DNA from: Microvelia longipes
Lineage: Eukaryota > Arthropoda > Insecta > Hemiptera > Veliidae
Assembly (NCBI GenBank): GCA_018340805.1
Contig: JACMZG010001913.1
Location: 16,736,571-16,800,570, forward strand
Direction of reading: 5' to 3'
DNA: 64,000 bases
Shown: one piece after another, positions 24,240 through 37,117 of the stretch
Position numbering within the stretch: the first letter of the stretch is position 1
How the letters are laid out: the number at the start of each line of letters is the position of its first letter
The notes under the pieces: generated by a model
Databases searched by the model: none
What the model was told of the DNA's origin: nothing
The model's input: only the letters and a program-made list of their open reading frames with translations
Position numbers and translations under genes: made by a program

Positions 24240-24720
24240 TAAACTTGTCCATCGGTTTGAGATTTAGCACGTATGTAGGCGTATATAAGACCAATAAGTG
24301 CGATGTTTTATCTTATTTATCAGCATCACTTTAACTTTTATCAAATATCGTTTCAAAAAAATAAAAAAATCGGAAAATGATCTAATGAAGTTGAAATTTG
24401 GCACAAAAATATCCCGTTATGTAATAAATAAGTACACCAAGTTTTATTTCAATAGGCGATTATCTACGCTTTTTATTTGGATCATTAAAGTTAAACCGCA
24501 TCGAGCGAGGTCAGTGCCTGGATGCGTGACCGCTAGGAATGTAAACAAATGAAAACTAATGTATTTACTGTCTACGGACGAGTGAAGCGAGTCCAAAATC
24601 GTGTTGTAGTATAAATAAACTGATTTTTACATTCTGATAACGAGCGAAGCGAGTCAGAATTATTGAGGAAGAGCGGAGTGAATCCTAAGTTCTGAGGTAC
24701 TCCGTACTCGATTTTTTAGA
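24240..24720 (+). repeat. Dispersed repeat C, copy 1 (GAGCGAAGCGAGTC family)
   Basis: Leader with GAGATTTAGCACGTATGTAG, then ACGAGCGAAGCGAGTCAGAA, GAGCGGAGTGAATCC and TTCTGAGGTACTCCGTACTC. The GAGCG-AGCGA(G/A)TC motif occurs in pairs, as in the other copies. Confidence 0.7.
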
Positions 24721-25065
24721 TTTAGGTCGAATTAGCGTACGAGGAACAATAAAGGTTGTTTTATAGATGGGTTTCTTGATGGGTTAAGGCGGAACCTACC
24801 ATGAACGAAAAATATAAGCAGGGGTCGGGTTTGCTTATTCAAGCTTACTACCTACTGTACAAATCTCTCGACTCTCTCTCTTTTTAAAAACAAAAATTCT
24901 TAAACGTCTTTAATCTGCAAATGTTCAAAACACATTACATACAAAGCCTTTCGGCATTTCAAATTTTGTACAATGTCTAAAAACCTTAATTTACTAAATC
25001 TGAAACATCGGATAAAATTGAATGACTTATTTGCTGCACAAGATGTTAGTTTATGCATGAAGGAC

Positions 25066-25740
25066 CAATAACCTCTTTGCTGTAATAAGAACACCGTAAT
25101 AACCTCTTTGCTTAAATAAGAACACCGTAATAATATCTTTGCTTTAATAAGAACACCGTAATAACTCTTGCTTAAATAAGACCCGTAATAATAATCTTTG
25201 CTTAATAAGAACACCGTAATAACCTCTTTACTTTAATAAAAACACCGTAATAATATCTTTGCTGTAACAAGAACACCGTAATAACCTCTTTTCTTTAATA
25301 AGAACATCGAATAACCTCTTTGCTGTAATTAGAATACCGTAATAACCTCTACGCTATAATAAGAACATCGAATAACCTCTTTGCTGTAATAAGAATACCG
25401 TAATAACCTCTACGCTATAATAAGAACACTGAATAACCTCTTTGCTTAAATAAGAACACCGTAATAACCTCTATGCTATAATAAGATCACCGTAATAACT
25501 CTTGTTTGATAAGAACACCGTAATAACCCTTTTTGTTTGATAAGAACACCGTAATAACCTCTATGCTATAATAAGATCACCGTAATAACCTCTTTGTTTG
25601 ATAAGAACACCGTAATAACTTTTGTTTGGTTAACCTCTATGCTATAATAAAGAATCACCGTAATAACCTTTTTGTTTTGATAAGAACACCGTATAACTCT
25701 TTGTTTGATAAGAACACCGTAATAACCTATTTGTTTGTTT
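25066..25740. repeat. Minisatellite, about 30-31 bp unit, roughly 22 copies
   Basis: The unit is close to ATAACCTCTTTGCTTTAATA plus AGAACACCGTA. Variants with CTACGCTATAATAAG and TTTGTTTGATAAG alternate in the distal half, which suggests amplification of two- or three-unit blocks. There are no unique spacers. Confidence 0.92.
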
Positions 25741-26500
25741 AAGTGAGTTATTAGACATGAAAGCGATGTTATTAAAAGTTTTCAGCACGTAGACAAACTC
25801 GGCTAGTTCTTCAAACTTTTAGCAATTTAGTACACAACATCCTGGGAGATATATGGTACGACTTTAATTATATAACCCTTAATTTAGAGTTCAATACGTC
25901 GGATTATAATATATATAATATGTCTGAAATCGGTCGGTAGCAGAACATACTGTTTGATTCATAATTTTTAAATATATCTTCTTAAAACTCTTATACGAAA
26001 AACCAAATTGGATATCTCGGCCGATTGTTGAAAAATGTATACTAAGATAATTAACTCGATAAAATGCTTTACAAATTAACAAAGGTTTCAAACATAACAA
26101 TAACTTAAAGGTCACCTCACTGGTCAAATACTTTCAAATGCCTATTAAAATTTACAGGCCATGAATCTATTCAAAAGTTATTTAGAATATAAAAGATAAG
26201 TAAATTAATTGGAAGATTTTAACTTTGATGTAAAGCAAACTATATAGCAGGTATATTTAGTTGTGCATCTTTGATCTTTATACTTGGAAATGTTTCGCTC
26301 TAATTAGTGATGCTTTTGTCCAAAGTTTTTGATTCCAGTGTGCTTAGAAATTCATAAAATCAAGAGGAAGTATCTGACGAAACTATATCAGTTTGAATGC
26401 AGAGGTTTAAGTTAAAATACCTTTAAATTTGTCTGAGTACAAATCAAAGGTTTTCTAAACTCGGTTAAACATTAAATTATTCTAAAATGCTTTTACTTCT

Positions 26501-27160
26501 CTGCAAGGTATAGCCTCGGGAACATATTATGCTGATGACATTGTTTTAAAGGTTAAAATACTTTAAGGTTACAATTAGATAATATTGTATCAATGTTTGA
26601 TTTGGACAATAACTTGTATAGAAACCTCTACAAAACCTTTATTACTTAGTGTGGACCGAGTTAAGCCTTTATTATTGAGCTCTGTGGATATAACTAGGGG
26701 AGTTAAATGTTTGATGTGTGTCACAAATTCCCTCCTCTACTAAAATATTTGGTTTTGGAGTTTAAGGGGAGTTTATTGAGTTGCATAGTCACCCTCAACA
26801 TATGTTGTCTTGTCTAGCTTAACCAAAGTTAGTGTTAACACCCTTCTATTCTTGTATAATTCATGTTACCATGTTTCTGATATGTTATGTTGACCCTTTT
26901 TCACAAATCTAAAAGTAGCATGTTGCACATCTATGTTTTGCTGCTGTCATTAAAAACTCATTTATGCCGTTACATAAACATTTTTACGTTAAAAATAACA
27001 GCGTTAGCGTTAGAAAAACTAACTTGTTTTTATGCTGACACTGATAGTCAAATGTATTGTGTAGTGATACATAACGTTGTAATATCCTTCGGAAAATTAG
27101 GATATACGTTTCCGACTAAACATTTCTTTAATTGGCGCTCTACAAATAAATTTTAAGGGC
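26501..27160 (+). pseudogene. Reverse transcriptase remnant, probably non-LTR retrotransposon
   Basis: Codons from 26501 read LQGIASGTYYADDIVLK. YADD is the catalytic motif of reverse transcriptases, and the flanking hydrophobic residues fit. After a frameshift the sequence continues LQLDNIVSMFDLDNNL and on to KT, the usual post-YADD pattern with a Leu-Gln helix and a late Lys-Thr. Stops interrupt both frames. About 600 bp further on, GGCGCTCTACAAATAAATTT at 27134-27153 could be a retrotransposon 3' tail. The domain is tiny and degraded, and the element boundaries are guesses. Confidence 0.4.
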
Positions 27161-27280
27161 CTTTCGGCTCATTAGAGGCAAAAAGGAGGTAGCAACATCC
27201 TCAACAAACAACCGCATATGGGTCGTATCAATTATGCTCGAAGTCTCTTTGTAACAAATAAATACAATTCATAAAAATTC

Positions 27281-27965
27281 TAGCGTGGTGATCCGCATGA
27301 GGGGCGAATTTCCTTTGGTATGCGTGTTTTTGTGCTTAACCCATTTCTTACTTAAGGTTCCGGTTTTTTTGCTTTAAAACCTGAGCAGTTACTTAATTGT
27401 CAAGCACTGCTTATAGCTCATTTTGTCTATATTTTTCAAAGGAAATGCGCATAATTATCCAGTTGGTTATACAAAACTATGCCTCTTAATTTGTCAGTGC
27501 GCACTATTATTTGCACTAGTTTAAAGCTCAGTTACTGTTTATCTTGAAAAGTTTTAGCGCATTTCCTTTGCAAAATATAGACAAAATGAGTTGCGAGCAG
27601 TACTTGACAATTGAGTAACTGCTTAGGTTCTAAAGCAAAAAGCCGGAACCTTAAGCAGAAAATGAGTTGTTAAGCATAAAAAACACGCACCCTAATGGAA
27701 ATTCACCCCTCTTGCGGACCTCAGCGCCAGGATTATTTTGTAGTTATAAACTTATTTAATGTAAAAAATTATCGTCCCTACCAGGATTCGAACCCAGGTA
27801 CCCTGGCTTTGAGTGCTCCTCTTGACTCTGGACCCCTATCTCAATCAACTCACATATCCAAAAAACATCGAAAACGACTCCCCACTTGAAATGAGTGGTT
27901 TAGCGGCCATATTTTAGGTTTTCTGGTATTGACCACCGTTTTGTTCGACTTTTTGTTGACTTAGA
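27281..27965 (-). mobile_element. Composite repeat: tRNA-like module plus inverted-repeat module, copy 2
   Basis: The inverted-repeat module is at 27281-27730: arms of about 180 bp, with GGGGCGAATTTCCTTTGGTA at the left and its inverse at the right. The tRNA-like module follows at about 27760-27965 on the minus strand, with a perfect B box (GGTTCGAATCC; plus strand 27784-27794) and GTAGGGACGATAATTTTTTA at the joint. The layout is a mirror image of the copy at 2870-3580. Confidence 0.8.
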
Positions 27966-27989
27966 GTGGCCGTATCTATTTACTATCTG

Positions 27990-28165
27990 AGGAAAATGAG
28001 GACGGGCGAACCGAGTTCGAAGACGTTTTGTTGCATAAATTTAACGACTGGTAAATTCTGAGGACGAGCGATTCGAGTACGAAGCTGGGAGGGTGAGCGT
28101 AGCGAATCCGATGTAATGAGGAAAAGTTCCGAGGTACCCCATACCTGATTTTTGAGGATGTAAAG
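27990..28165 (+). repeat. Dispersed repeat C, copy 2
   Basis: GGACGAGCGATTCGAGTACG, GGTGAGCGTAGCGAATCCGA and TTCCGAGGTACCCCATACC match copy 1. It lies just beyond the composite element at 27281-27965. Confidence 0.75.
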
Positions 28166-28589
28166 AGCCTACTTTTCAGTTGCCCAAAAACATATTTTAA
28201 TACTAACGGCCGCTTATAACTTGGCAACGTTATAACAAAACCTGTCGGTTATAACCTGACAATATTTTAAAACTAAGCCGTTTACACCTCATTTATAATA
28301 ATGTAATCCAAACCCCCCGATCATATCATAACTAATTAATTCACTAAACTTCAATAACTTCAATTTAATAATTATATAACCTAACAGTGTAATCGCGAAA
28401 ACTGGTGTTCATAACCTTACGAACACCATAACAAGTTAATTTTAATGTTAGTTAACGTTTATATCAAAACGTAGTCTAAAAAGAAACAAGTTCGTAACCA
28501 CATATTTATAAGTTATTTTACAACTTTCGATGTTGTAACTTTGATAAAACCATTCATTTTAATCAAGTCAATACAATGCTATTGATAAT

Positions 28590-28925
28590 AAAACAACCCA
28601 GAGATGCATAACTACAGAGGGAGCATACCAAATCTCAATTATTTGAAAGGCTTGAAACATCTTTATGAGCCTCTCAGGGGCTCTATGAATCCTTAATGAA
28701 ACCTCCTTTAGGATAGAGTTAAGGTTAAAATAAATCAATCCTCTACGGCCCATTGTTTGTGGCTTGTTTCGTATTAAAACGTTCTAGTATATAAGTCACT
28801 GTAATTTTGTACTGTTAATTTGATTATATTAGTAACTCCCGAGGTTCATGTTACTTTTTCGATGTTTCAAAATTCTACTTATTGTAGAACTAATATCCTC
28901 TAGTAATAATATATCTATGGAGCAA
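28590..28925 (+). repeat. Dispersed repeat D, copy 1
   Basis: GAGGGAGCATACC, CTCAGGGGCTCTATGAA, GAGTTAAGGTTAAAATAAAT and CCTCTAGTAATAAT recur in order at 30205-30525. Confidence 0.75.
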
Positions 28926-29577
28926 TCTCACAATGCTATATTACAAACGGTCTTTTATAAAACCCCTTACCAGACAAGATGATAAACAGTTAAACGTTGA
29001 ATATATTCTATGTAAACAAACCAAACGCGGTAAGAGGTTACAGCCTGCCTATTTTATTAATAACATGAAGCCATTTTAGGAATCGGTATTTACTTATGGC
29101 TTATTAAATTCAATACACAAAATTGAAATGAATTAAAAAAATATCAAAAGGAATAACTAAAAGAAATTTGATCAATCAAACGTTTACAAGTAGTTATAAA
29201 TAAACAAATTTTTATAAGAAATATCTTATAATCAAGTAAACCAGGGGGGGTTAACTTAAATAAGGAAAAGTTTGGATTCGATTATCGCAAGCTACTAAAA
29301 ATAGCGCTGCGTCGGACCGGTGCGGACAACTCATGAACTAACCCCAATAGCTTTCCAAAAATGACTGATTATATTTTTATATTTTATGAATACCATGGCA
29401 ATTCTTAGCTATGACAGCTACATTTATTATTATTATAAAATGATTGTTTTCTGTATTTATTTTTCACAAAAACGGTTCGCTGTTGCATGTTCTGTATTAC
29501 AAAAATTCAGAAACTAAAACTAAATAGAAACCTTTTTAAAACTTCCAGAGAACGCAACTGATGGCAGATAAGTGTAA

Positions 29578-29775
29578 ATTTCATTTAATTAATTTATTGA
29601 TTTAGTCGATTTTATCAGGTAATTACATTTAATCACATGTGTGCATCTTGCAGATGTAATTAAAATACAGGCTGCATTAAATGCCAAAATCTATCTTCTA
29701 GCATGTGTAAACTTTAGCCACTATTTCATTATTACCTGATTGAATCAATTAAATTAATAAATTACTTGAATGAAA
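29578..29775. repeat. Inverted repeat, about 45-bp arms
   Basis: CATTTAATTAATTTATTGAT to ATCAGGTAATTA at the left is matched by the inverse of CATTCAAGTAATTTATTAAT to ATCAGGTAATAA at the right. It may be a small decayed MITE. Confidence 0.6.
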
Positions 29776-30204
29776 AACTTAAAAATAATCTGAAGTGTTC
29801 TGTGTAAGATTAAAGTGGTAGGGTTAGTTAGAAGTATAACTATACAAAGTATTAAAATTAAATTTCAAACTGACTGTGGGCAAAAAGCGGGAAATCAAGA
29901 CACGCCCCCTGAATTGAAAAGTAGGTCCCTCGCCGCGCTAGTGTCGACCGGAATCCAAATTTTCCCACCATTGAGTCGACAGTCTTACTGTTTAAGTATC
30001 TATAGTCTCTGAAGTAACATTGCGTATTCCAGTTTTTCTGTCATACCGGAAATACACGAGGTTAGCCGATTATAACCGAAAAGCTTGCTTCTCCTCTGCC
30101 GGGGCCCGGTGCTGCTACGGAACAACCAAATCGCTGAAGCTGGACCCCCTTGATTCTCCCCTTACGTATCTTACAAACTATTGAACAAAATCAACTTGTA
30201 ACCA
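29776..30204. other. GC-richer island, unassigned
   Basis: 29900-30140 contains CCTCGCCGCGCTAGTGTCGA and TGCCGGGGCCCGGTGCTGCT. A related GGTCCCGGTGCTGTC occurs near 35129, so at least part is probably dispersed repeat. No coding domain seen. Confidence 0.35.
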
Positions 30205-30525
30205 TACAGATATGTACTGGAGGGGGCATAGCCTATCTCAATACATTAAGAGGCCTGAAGCATCTTTTTGGGGAGCTCAGGGGCTCTGTGTAACCGCATT
30301 AAAACCTCCTTCAAGAGTGAGTTAAGGTTAAAATAAATCGATTGATTTCGGCTTCCCTCACGTTGTTTGATTTTTGATTTATATTTAACGTTCTGTTATA
30401 TAAGTTACAGTAATTGAGTACATATTATTTAATTTTATTTATGAGCGAATGTGGTCAGGTTACTTTTTTGATGTTTTAAAATTTAACATATAGGTCCTCT
30501 CTAGTAATAATGTCTCTATGCTTGT
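30205..30525 (+). repeat. Dispersed repeat D, copy 2
   Basis: GAGGGGGCATAGCC, CTCAGGGGCTCTGTGTAA, GAGTTAAGGTTAAAATAAAT and CCTCTCTAGTAATAAT match the copy at 28590-28925, in the same orientation. Confidence 0.75.
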
Positions 30526-31007
30526 AACACTACAAGTGTCAAAAAAAGCATTTCACGAATATTATTACAAATTATTGTAATCAACAAGAGATGTTTACAG
30601 AAGTTCCAATATTTTATAAACAATATGTCCAAATAACTATAAAAACCCAGTTTCATTCATATAAGTAAATCATTTGGAATGCAATTATTTCTCAAATATG
30701 AGATGTAATATTTATAAACAACGTTTTATAAACTTATATTGAGTATTACATTCCTTATAAATTAAAATTGGACAATAACAAGTAAGTTTTATATTTGTAC
30801 AATGAACTTGTAACTCGTTCTACCTAATTTCGGATGTGGGTAGAAAATTTACAAGGCATTGTAATAGACAAGAAAATATTTTTGATGGATTAGAAAAATG
30901 CTACCAATGTACAACTGTAACGTTGTTACAGTTTCGACGTAAACGTTGTTTACGTTCGATAACAATAACTAAATACTCAATAGCTAGTCCCAATGCCTTC
31001 GATTCTT

Positions 31008-31700
31008 TCGACTACTCGAAATTAGAACTTTCGATTAGAATAACTACTCACTTGCAGTCCACAATGGACTTCGATTAGACCGATTCTACTCACTGCTGGT
31101 CCAGAATGCCTTCGATCGACTTTCGATTAGAATATACTCACTTGCTGTCCACATGCCTTCCAATTCGACTTTCGATTAGAATAACTACTCACTTGCAGGT
31201 CCACAATGCCTTCCGATTCGACTTTCGATTAGAATAACTACTCACTTCGACTTTCGATTATAGAATAACTACTCACTTGCTGGTCCAGAATGCCTTCCGA
31301 TTCGACTTTCGATTAGAATAACTACTCACTAGCTGGTCCACAATGCCTTCCAATTCGACTTTCGATTAGAATAACTACTCACTTGCAGGTCCACAATGCC
31401 TTCCGATTCGACTTTCGATTAGAATAACTACTCACTTCGACTTTCGATTATAGAATAACTACTCACTTGCTGGTCCAGAATGCCTTCCGATTCGACTTTC
31501 GATTAGAATAACTACTCACTAGCTGGTCCACAATGCCTTCCAATTCGACTTTCGATTAGAATAACTACTCACTTGCAGGTCCACAATGCCTTCCGATTCG
31601 ACTTTCGATTAGAATAACTACTCACTTCGACTTTCGATTATAGAATAACTCACTGCTGGTCCAGAAGCCTTCCGATTCGACTTTCGATTAGAATAACTCC
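31008..31700. repeat. Minisatellite with a 190-bp higher-order period
   Basis: The basic unit of about 50 bp holds AATGCCTTCCGATTCGACTT, TCGATTAGAATAACTACTCA and CTTGCTGGTCC. The short variant CTTTCGATTATAGAATAACT occurs at 31251, 31441 and 31631, exactly 190 bp apart. Between the first two the sequence repeats almost without change. Confidence 0.92.
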
Positions 31701-33216
31701 TTACCAGCTGATCCTCTAACTGTGCAAAAATATCGCAGTACTTTAATAATTATATCCAGACAATTTTGTTTGAAACTCATTTGAATTAAGTGTTCCCTAC
31801 TAAAAGAACTAAAACACAAACATGCGAATATGTGAATCTATTTCGGTGTCCCTACAGTGAAAGAACTGTTAAGAATAAATTTTTGTACGAACCACGAGAC
31901 TGTTTGACATTTTAAACAAAATAGAATATTTTAATTCTTATTTGGAACCCTAACCTAGGTCTCTTTTTTTAAACAGAAAACATGTTATTTTACTTTTAAA
32001 ACAATTTACAAACTGTCACGTAAAAAAAGAAAAGAAAAGGAGGAAGAAGATGGAAAAAATTAAGCTAAAAAGAGTGCTGACTTAAACTCAAAGTTCAAGA
32101 AGGGGGAATTATTTTAAAATTCTTGTTTTTTTTTGCGGTGTATATGTGAGACTACTAAAAACGCGATTTTTTGTTCTTTTTTTGGAGTCTGAGATGGGAA
32201 CTGTTGGTATAGAGGCTAATAAACCCATACAAGGTCACCCTTATATAGGAGTTTGGGGCCTACCCCAATACTAAATGCCTTAGCCCTCTCCTCTGCTGTA
32301 CGTCTCTTGTTCCATGACTAAAACAAAAAGAAAGGAATATAATTATAACTTTAATTTGCACGGACAAATTTACTCTAAATGAACTTCAATCAAACGTAAC
32401 CGCTAAATTTGTTTATTTTACTTAAATAAACTCTGAAACGAATTTAACTTAAATCTGTTGTTATTTTTAACTTAAATTAAAACTTCATAACAATCTGATA
32501 AGTTATTTGAAAAATTTTCTATAAAAGTTAATGTAACTTTCATGTTTTGGTTTATATTTTTATTCATTTGATTTATTTTGATAATAATACTTTGTTTTTG
32601 TTGGAGTTGTGAAGTGTTGCTTTTATGCGAAAAGCCTTAGAAAGGTTACTAATTATGATTGAAGATGACAGAGTTAGGGCAGTAATTCAATTCGAAATAA
32701 ACAAACCAAACGCGTTTGAATGTTATAATATGGCTGCGTTTATGAATAGAGTGACGTTAATGCAGACAAAATTTGATTTAATTTCGTCAGCCCCTCCCCT
32801 CTATTTTAATTATTTAATCAACCATTAAATCATCACCAGTCTATCATTTCGACAAGCACAGCCTATTGGCCAAGTTATATTTGTTCTTTTCAGGTCGTTT
32901 TTAAGATTATTTTGAATGCAATGTTTAATAATCAATAAAATTAATGCCATCATGATAATAGGAGCATAATAGGAGACTAGAGACTAATTGATAACTCTGT
33001 TTAAGCACATTTCTCAAATTTGTACTGTAAAGATTTCCGAAACAAATCTTATCTCAATGTTAGTTGGATGTTAGTTCTCTTTGAACCAGAGAAAAGGCCA
33101 GTTCTACTTAAATGACGAAGTTGTATTAGGAATGCTTAGTACTTGGATGTGTGACCAATTTAAAACGTGGAGAAGGTACTTTCATTCACTGGCATGAATG
33201 TGGTTATGTTGTTGTC
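31701..33216. other. No gene recognised
   Basis: A 67-codon plus-strand frame at 32625-32828 (starts MRKALERLLIMIEDDRVRAV) is preceded by AT-rich sequence and lacks a recognisable domain. A purine-rich run lies at 32020-32060. No repeats assigned. Confidence 0.35.
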
Positions 33217-33218
33217 TA

Positions 33219-33629
33219 CAGTCTATCGTTTAGTTTAAAAATCTTGACAGGTCAGTTTAGACACCACTGATTTTTAAGAAAAAAAATCCCTGCAAGAAGG
33301 GAGCGGGAAAAAACTATGTAAACAAATTAGGTTATTTTACCCGTATTTTCTTGGCGATGTTTTCTTACATTTCTTTTGTGTAGTTTTATTTTAAAATATA
33401 ATTTTTAAGATTAATTTGAAAGTAGTTTTCAAAACGATGTAAACAAAAGAACATAACAAAACATAAACTAAGTGAACGATTGCCGGGAAGAAGGTTTTTT
33501 CCCTACAGCAGTTATTGTGGTAGGCATTTTTTTTCTTTTTTTAAGTGAGAGGTTGGCATCGGCTTCTCTGATTGGTCAATCCCCAAAATACTTATGACCT
33601 TGGGGATTTTTAAACTAAACGATAGACTG
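33219..33629. mobile_element. Tc1/mariner-type MITE with TA duplication
   Basis: Perfect terminal inverted repeats start CAGTCTATCGTTTAGTTT and run about 25 bp. They are flanked on both sides by TA (33217-33218 and 33630-33631). TA duplication and a CAGT-type terminus are typical of Tc1/mariner elements. The 411-bp element has no coding capacity. Confidence 0.85.
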
Positions 33630-34330
33630 TAGTGGATGATTTCAACATATCATCATCTGGCTGATATGCACTACCAGAAGATTTTAACCGTGAGTTGTGT
33701 GGAACAAACTCTTGCATTGATAAGCTTAAATATAATTAAAGGAACATTCTTACTGTATTTTCATTGAGTTTCATTAAACTGTAATAGATTTTAGTTTCTA
33801 ACATACTTATCATGAAACATTTTACGAATTAGAATGTGTATGATGAACAAAAAATTATGTAGTATTTACCTCATTATTTCCAAAAAGTTGAATCCACCCC
33901 CTACCCCTACACTCTCCTTTTTAGCGAGTTTTCATTATGAAAATGACGCTTATGAGGTTGTTCGGATGACGGAAGTTGAGGGTGTTTATTTTATAATGAA
34001 AATTGACTAAAACCAAACTAGGCTTTTTTAAGTGGCTGAATGATTAAAAAGCATTTAACCTAATCTACCACGATGTAGCTACAAATAGCATATTTGAAAA
34101 ACTGGCCTCATGCCAAACATGAGGAATAACGTAAATTATATGGTAGTAGCTGGTCAAATTTTTAGCCGAAAGCAGAGCTAAGTAAACAGTCTTTGTACCT
34201 GTGTCGTTTATGTGAGTGTTAAATAGTAGATTTCATACGCTAGAATTCGACCGAATAGTCAACTTCAAGTCTATTCGGATTATGAAAAAATTATCCGTAT
34301 GCTGATGCCGTTTGTTAAGTCTAAGATTAA

Positions 34331-34470
34331 GGCCCGTATTCAAAGACATTTTCCTTACCTAAACCTAACATTTTCCTTAAGTTGACCTAAAACTAGCTAA
34401 AATGTACAGCATTTCCTATACTCACACCTAAAAGAAGCGTTTAGGCCTCCTTAAGAAACCCCTTAAAATC
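34331..34470. mobile_element. Solo end of a GGCCCG-type element
   Basis: TAA followed by GGCCCGTATTCAAAGA repeats the terminus of the 20.6-kb element, followed by CCTTACCTAAACCTAAC-type subterminal repeats. No matching right end was found downstream, so the copy is truncated or its other end has decayed. The 3' limit is approximate. Confidence 0.5.
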
Positions 34471-37117
34471 CTCTCTTTAGAATCTTAGATTCTTAAGTCT
34501 TAGATTTCTAGAAATAGTAGGAACCTGTCAAGTTTGTTTACTTTATTACATTGTAATCACTAAGTTCCAATCATGTAATCTGATGACTCAACAATTTTAC
34601 AATTCTCTCCTCTTCCACCCTGAAAATGACCGATGTGGTCTGTAATTTGAGTTTGGTGAAATAAGATTGACATTCGGCTTAATTTTAGGACATATACACT
34701 GCAATGAGAATTCGTTTTTTTCTCAACTTAACTATATTTATAAACGTATTTGCTTCACGATTAAGCAATTAGTTCTCATGCCGTTAATATTGTATGCACT
34801 GCTTATAAATAATAATAATACTGATAATAAATATAAAATGTTCTTAGACTAATGTCAGAAAGCCTATAAATTTTGAACTATTATAATGGAATTTAATATT
34901 TCGATATTATTACAATTGTGCAGTAGAGATGTGGGCGATAAACCGGTGGGTTGTAGGATTATGGGTATTATGTGGGTCCGCTCGTACTTTTACATTTTTT
35001 TAATTATTTTTTATATGTTAAAGTAAGAAGGTTTTTGCGTCTTTTTACTTTTTTAAGAAGTCTGTATATATTTTTTTAGGATGAGGGCAACAACAAAAAC
35101 CTTGAGGTAGGTCAGGAACCCATAAGCGGGTCCCGGTGCTGTCTTAGTCTTGGGGGTCCCTGGTTTTCAAGTTCTTGTTTTACGACTATACACTCCAAAA
35201 AAAAACCGCGACGCCTCGATGAATTTTACAAAAGTTATTACTTATCCAAAAAATCTGTAACCAATTTTGTGTACGCACTTCAAGGTTAACTGCATCTTTA
35301 AAAAAATGAAAAAAGAACCCTCATGAAGAAAAAAAATCATTGCACCAAAATTAAGATGCGGTTCCAACGGAAACAATGCATCTGGTAGCCTTGAGATTGC
35401 ACTTTTAGTACCCCGACAAAATTGAGAAATACTTCAAATATATCTGTACTCACGCTATACTGTTGCCAATTTTAAAATTATTATCATTATTAAAATTAAT
35501 TACACCGTATTTTTATATTATTATTAAAGGCATTATTTAAAAATTTAATACTTTTATAACTTATAATTAATAATGATTTGTGTAATGAAAATAAATATTA
35601 GGATAATATGTTTATGGTAAAATCAAAAATGTATAATACAGGTTATAAGTATTTAAGGTAACGAACATATGAGATTTATAACCTATGATTTCGATTTTGC
35701 TTGTCAAAATCATATGTTGCTTTCTGAATGACTCCAACACTACTAACTATGGGTCATGGCCTCAATATCTCATTTTGAAGGAACCTCTCCAAATAAAGTT
35801 ATCAAAGGTTCCATAAATTTCTATTGATCATTCTATGATCAAAGTCTTTTCGGAGAAAAGAATTTATTTTAGAGGCTAATATAACTCCTTTCCTTCGAAA
35901 TCCTTATAGACAATCCTGTTTGACCTATAAAACAGTAGTGGGCCAGAGAACAACTAAACCATCCATAATTTAACCCGCCCGTGAAGACTTCCCAGCTTCT
36001 GACTCCTGATAACCTAGATCTGAAGCACTAAAAGGCTAATCGAAAGTAATCATTAACTGTCGGAGACAGCAAGATCTTTAGGTACTTGTATTTTTATCAC
36101 ATGTCAGGCCTTTTTTATAATTTAAAATTAATTTATTAAAATTAAAATACCCAAACCAAGAAATATGAAATCATCCTTAACCCAAACAAACCCCCTCACA
36201 CCCCCAAAAAATAACCAAATTTCATACCAAAATAAATAAATAAATAAGGAGGCACAAATTACCCCAAATCAATAAAAAAATATGGCTCCGGTTGTATACT
36301 TTTGCCAATAAAGAACTTGTTAACAAAAAAGTAAAAATAAATAATTAAAAAGAAAAATAAATAATTAATAAATTAGTTTTTTTAAACTCTCTATCTATTC
36401 TTTAATATTTTGTGTGTAATTAATGGAACAGATGGTTAAAAAATCTCACCACAACTTTGTTTGTTTAAAAAATCGCAGCTTTTGTCCAAATAAATGGACA
36501 TCGTCAGTATCTGGCAAAAAATAAAAACAATAAAAATAATTAAAAATTAAACGTAATAAGAGAAATGTTCGTGGTCATTGATTTTACTGATGTTTTAGAA
36601 GAGCTCTGAGGTGTATTGATACAAAAAATAGAAATTATTTAAAAAAACTAAGTCAATGAAGGAAGGTAAATGTAATATTAAAGAACTAAATCGAGTGTGA
36701 AGTTCGTCAATAATTGTAATACTGACTTCAAGATGACCTCTATAAGTAGTCTGATGTATTATTTATTTAAAATAAAGCATAACTCTCCCAATAAGCATAG
36801 TCTGTTACAATATCCTACTATTTCCTATAAATGATGCCTACTATTTCCACGTATAATGCAAGTTAAAAGGAAAAGTTAAAACCCATTGAAAGACAAATAA
36901 ATTCGTCATCATTTGTAAAAATATAGATTTGTATTGTCAATGAGGTTTATCAAATTATACATCTTCAATTAGATTTATTTATTACTTTTCCTCGATTATG
37001 CCGTAGCAGTGGCGTGACTATGGGCCCGCAATGCGGGTGCCCCCAAAAAGATGAAGTACAAAAAAGGAAAACTTATCAATAAAATGGTTCCATGCCCCAG
37101 TAGAGATTCTTTCAATA
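34471..37117. other. No gene seen
   Basis: AT-rich. A GC-richer scrap at 35090-35165 resembles part of the island at 30100. Nothing else identified. Confidence 0.35.

Noticed and set aside
25066..25740. A CRISPR-like array
   Set aside because: Units are contiguous direct repeats without unique spacers, in an insect genome.
27695..27889. 64-codon frame reading PYQDSNPGTLALSAPLDSGP
   Set aside because: It is a chance translation of the tRNA-like module; the same DNA module is repeated elsewhere in non-coding form.
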